Assembly (NCBI GenBank): GCA_031277535.1
Contig: JAITMD010000019.1
Location: forward strand, 1 to 64,000
Source of the DNA: Flavobacteriaceae bacterium
Lineage (GTDB): Bacteria; Bacteroidota; Bacteroidia; Flavobacteriales; Flavobacteriaceae
Reading direction: 5' to 3'
DNA: 64,000 nt
Shown: positions 63,164 through 64,000 of the stretch, piece after piece
Position numbering within the stretch: the first letter of the stretch is position 1
How the letters are laid out: each line of letters opens with the position of its first letter
Made by a program: the position numbers and the translations under genes
Notes under the pieces: generated by a model
The model's database searches: none
Told to the model about the DNA's origin: nothing
The model's input: the letters and a program-made list of their open reading frames with translations, nothing else

Positions 63164-63171
63164 CAAATTTA
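63164..63171 (-). promoter_or_regulatory. -7 element TAAATTTG of the methyltransferase gene
   Basis: The minus-strand TAnnTTTG is 26 bases before the start at 63137. Confidence 0.5.
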
Positions 63172-63186
63172 GGGATTAAGTAGGGG

Positions 63187-63221
63187 GAAAAAAATAAAGG
63201 AAGAAATTACTTTCCTCCTTT
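63187..63221 (-). terminator. Terminator of the dnaA-phosphatase operon
   Basis: On the minus strand AAAGGAGGAAA (63221-63211) pairs with TTTCTTCCTTT (63206-63196) with one G-U pair, followed by T residues. Confidence 0.85.
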
Positions 63222-63224
63222 TAC

Positions 63225-63686
63225 TTATTTTGAAATTAAATCTCTTTGTATTACGGTGCAAGCATCGTCTAATAGTTTAAAAACGTGATAGAAACCTCCT
63301 GGGCCACCAAAATAAGGATCTGGAACTTCCTCATTGCTACCAGGGTGTAATTCATTTAGTATTAATTTTACTTTTTGTTTAACTGTTTCATTAGGAGCCA
63401 ATTTAATTACATTGTCATAATTTGATTGATCCATTACATAAATACGGTCAAAAGTTTCAAAGTCCTCTGTTGTAAACTGTCGAGCTCTTTGTTTAGTTAA
63501 ATCAATATTATAATGTTGAGCTACCTCAATAGATCTTGGATCTGGTAATTGTCCTATATGCCACGCTCCTGTACCTGCTGAATCAACAAGGTAAGAATCA
63601 GAGGGTAATTTTGATTGCATAATTCCTTCTGCTAAGGGCGATCGGCAGATATTGCCTAAACATACCATCAAAATCTTTGTTTTCAT
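63225..63686 (-). CDS. Low-molecular-weight protein-tyrosine-phosphatase
   Basis: The 153-residue cytoplasmic enzyme has the P-loop CLGNICRS (Cys9 to Arg15) at the N-terminus and the general-acid loop EVPDPYFGG near residue 121. Its start overlaps the dnaA stop by one base, so the two are translated in tandem, as in many flavobacteria. Substrates are unknown; members act on tyrosine-phosphorylated or arginine-phosphorylated proteins. Confidence 0.95.
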   Translation of the reverse strand: MKTKILMVCLGNICRSPLAEGIMQSKLPSDSYLVDSAGTGAWHIGQLPDPRSIEVAQHYNIDLTKQRARQFTTEDFETFDRIYVMDQSNYDNVIKLAPNETVKQKVKLILNELHPGSNEEVPDPYFGGPGGFYHVFKLLDDACTVIQRDLISK

Positions 63687-64000
63687 TACATAGTGAATTT
63701 CTTATTGATATCCTCGTAATATTTTTTAAACTCTTTATCTGTAGAAAGTAAGTTATCTACTGTTTTACAAGCATGTAATACAGTAGCATGATCACGATCT
63801 CCTAATTGAGATCCAATACTTGCTAAAGATGCTTTAGTATATTTTTTAGCAAAGAACATAGCAAGTTGTCTTGCTTGTACAATGTTTCTTTTTCTTGTTT
63901 TAGAGCAAAGTGTTTCAGTGTCCATTTGGAAATAATCAGAAACTACCTTTTGGATGTAATCCATAGAGATTTCTTTCTTCACGCTCTTCACAAATTTCTC
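63686..64000 (-). CDS. dnaA: Chromosomal replication initiator DnaA (C-terminal part)
   Basis: The last 104 residues are present; the reading frame is open to the window edge. This is domain IV, the duplex DNA-binding part, with the KRNIVQARQLAMFFAKKYT helices and the DnaA signature GDRDHATVLHACKTV at about 70 residues from the fragment's start. The protein binds DnaA boxes at oriC and starts replication. The origin usually lies near this gene, so oriC is expected beyond position 64000. Confidence 0.97.
   Translation of the reverse strand, partial: EKFVKSVKKEISMDYIQKVVSDYFQMDTETLCSKTRKRNIVQARQLAMFFAKKYTKASLASIGSQLGDRDHATVLHACKTVDNLLSTDKEFKKYYEDINKKFTM

Noticed and set aside
1..64000. tRNA, rRNA or riboswitch genes
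   Set aside because: No cloverleaf, rRNA-like segment or known riboswitch core was recognised by eye in the gaps; a covariance search would be needed to be certain.

Overview
The window is AT-rich, densely coded DNA that looks like the chromosome of a Flavobacteriaceae bacterium, possibly Myroides-like; the genus is a guess and not shown by the sequence. The reasons are: a dnaA / low-molecular-weight phosphatase / tetrapyrrole-methylase-fold methyltransferase run at the right end, type IX secretion (T9SS) sorting domains of both type A and type B, families typical of flavobacteria (BT_3928-like DoxX, DUF1599, DUF6787, DUF6952-like), few Shine-Dalgarno sites, and repeated TAnnTTTG promoter elements 19-45 bases before start codons.

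Layout. 1-1257: transposase fragment at the left edge, one small membrane protein and a gene-poor patchwork with an attC-like imperfect inverted repeat. 1258-11414: lipoprotein, FAD monooxygenase, then a leftward housekeeping operon (DUF1599, BT_3928-like, lone ABC permease, TlpA-like lipoprotein, tpiA) divergent from folP, followed by rlmH, a rhodanese, a methyltransferase and a lipoprotein. 11415-15155: accessory region with a structured intergenic stretch and four immunity-protein-like genes. 15214-24000: SWIM protein, Xaa-Pro aminopeptidase, DUF6051-like hydrolase, FUSC transporter, FMN reductase, M3 peptidase. 24292-28551: two tandem secreted subtilases with T9SS tails. 28662-34049: peroxiredoxin/thioredoxin set, NhaC antiporter, bestrophin-like channel, secreted esterase.

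34050-49258: a DUF6266-like gene behind an array of 11-base repeats, 2OG-Fe(II) oxygenase, a PepSY-TM iron-type cluster, a T9SS type B protein, two paralogous WYL regulators (40795-41529 and 46926-47621) each followed by a target operon, a large unknown protein, a HMA metallochaperone and a LysR-YeiH pair. 49269-59506: acyl-CoA carboxylase, PhoU-like/Pit phosphate transport, and an RND efflux operon (adaptor, pump, outer-membrane channel) behind a small membrane protein. 59734-64000: prfB with a programmed +1 frameshift, ltaE, DUF6787, a methyltransferase, a phosphatase and the 3' end of dnaA.

Best leads. (1) Both WYL regulator genes are followed at once by the same operator-promoter arrangement (40779-40813 on the minus strand, 47635-47670 on the plus strand), giving a likely recognition site for this family. 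(2) The 11-base-period repeat array with inverted continuation before the DUF6266-like gene. (3) Two unannotated transcript candidates (about 9451-9730 and 31960-32075). (4) prfB keeps a strong internal AGGAGG in an organism group that hardly uses Shine-Dalgarno initiation. No tRNA, rRNA or CRISPR array was seen.
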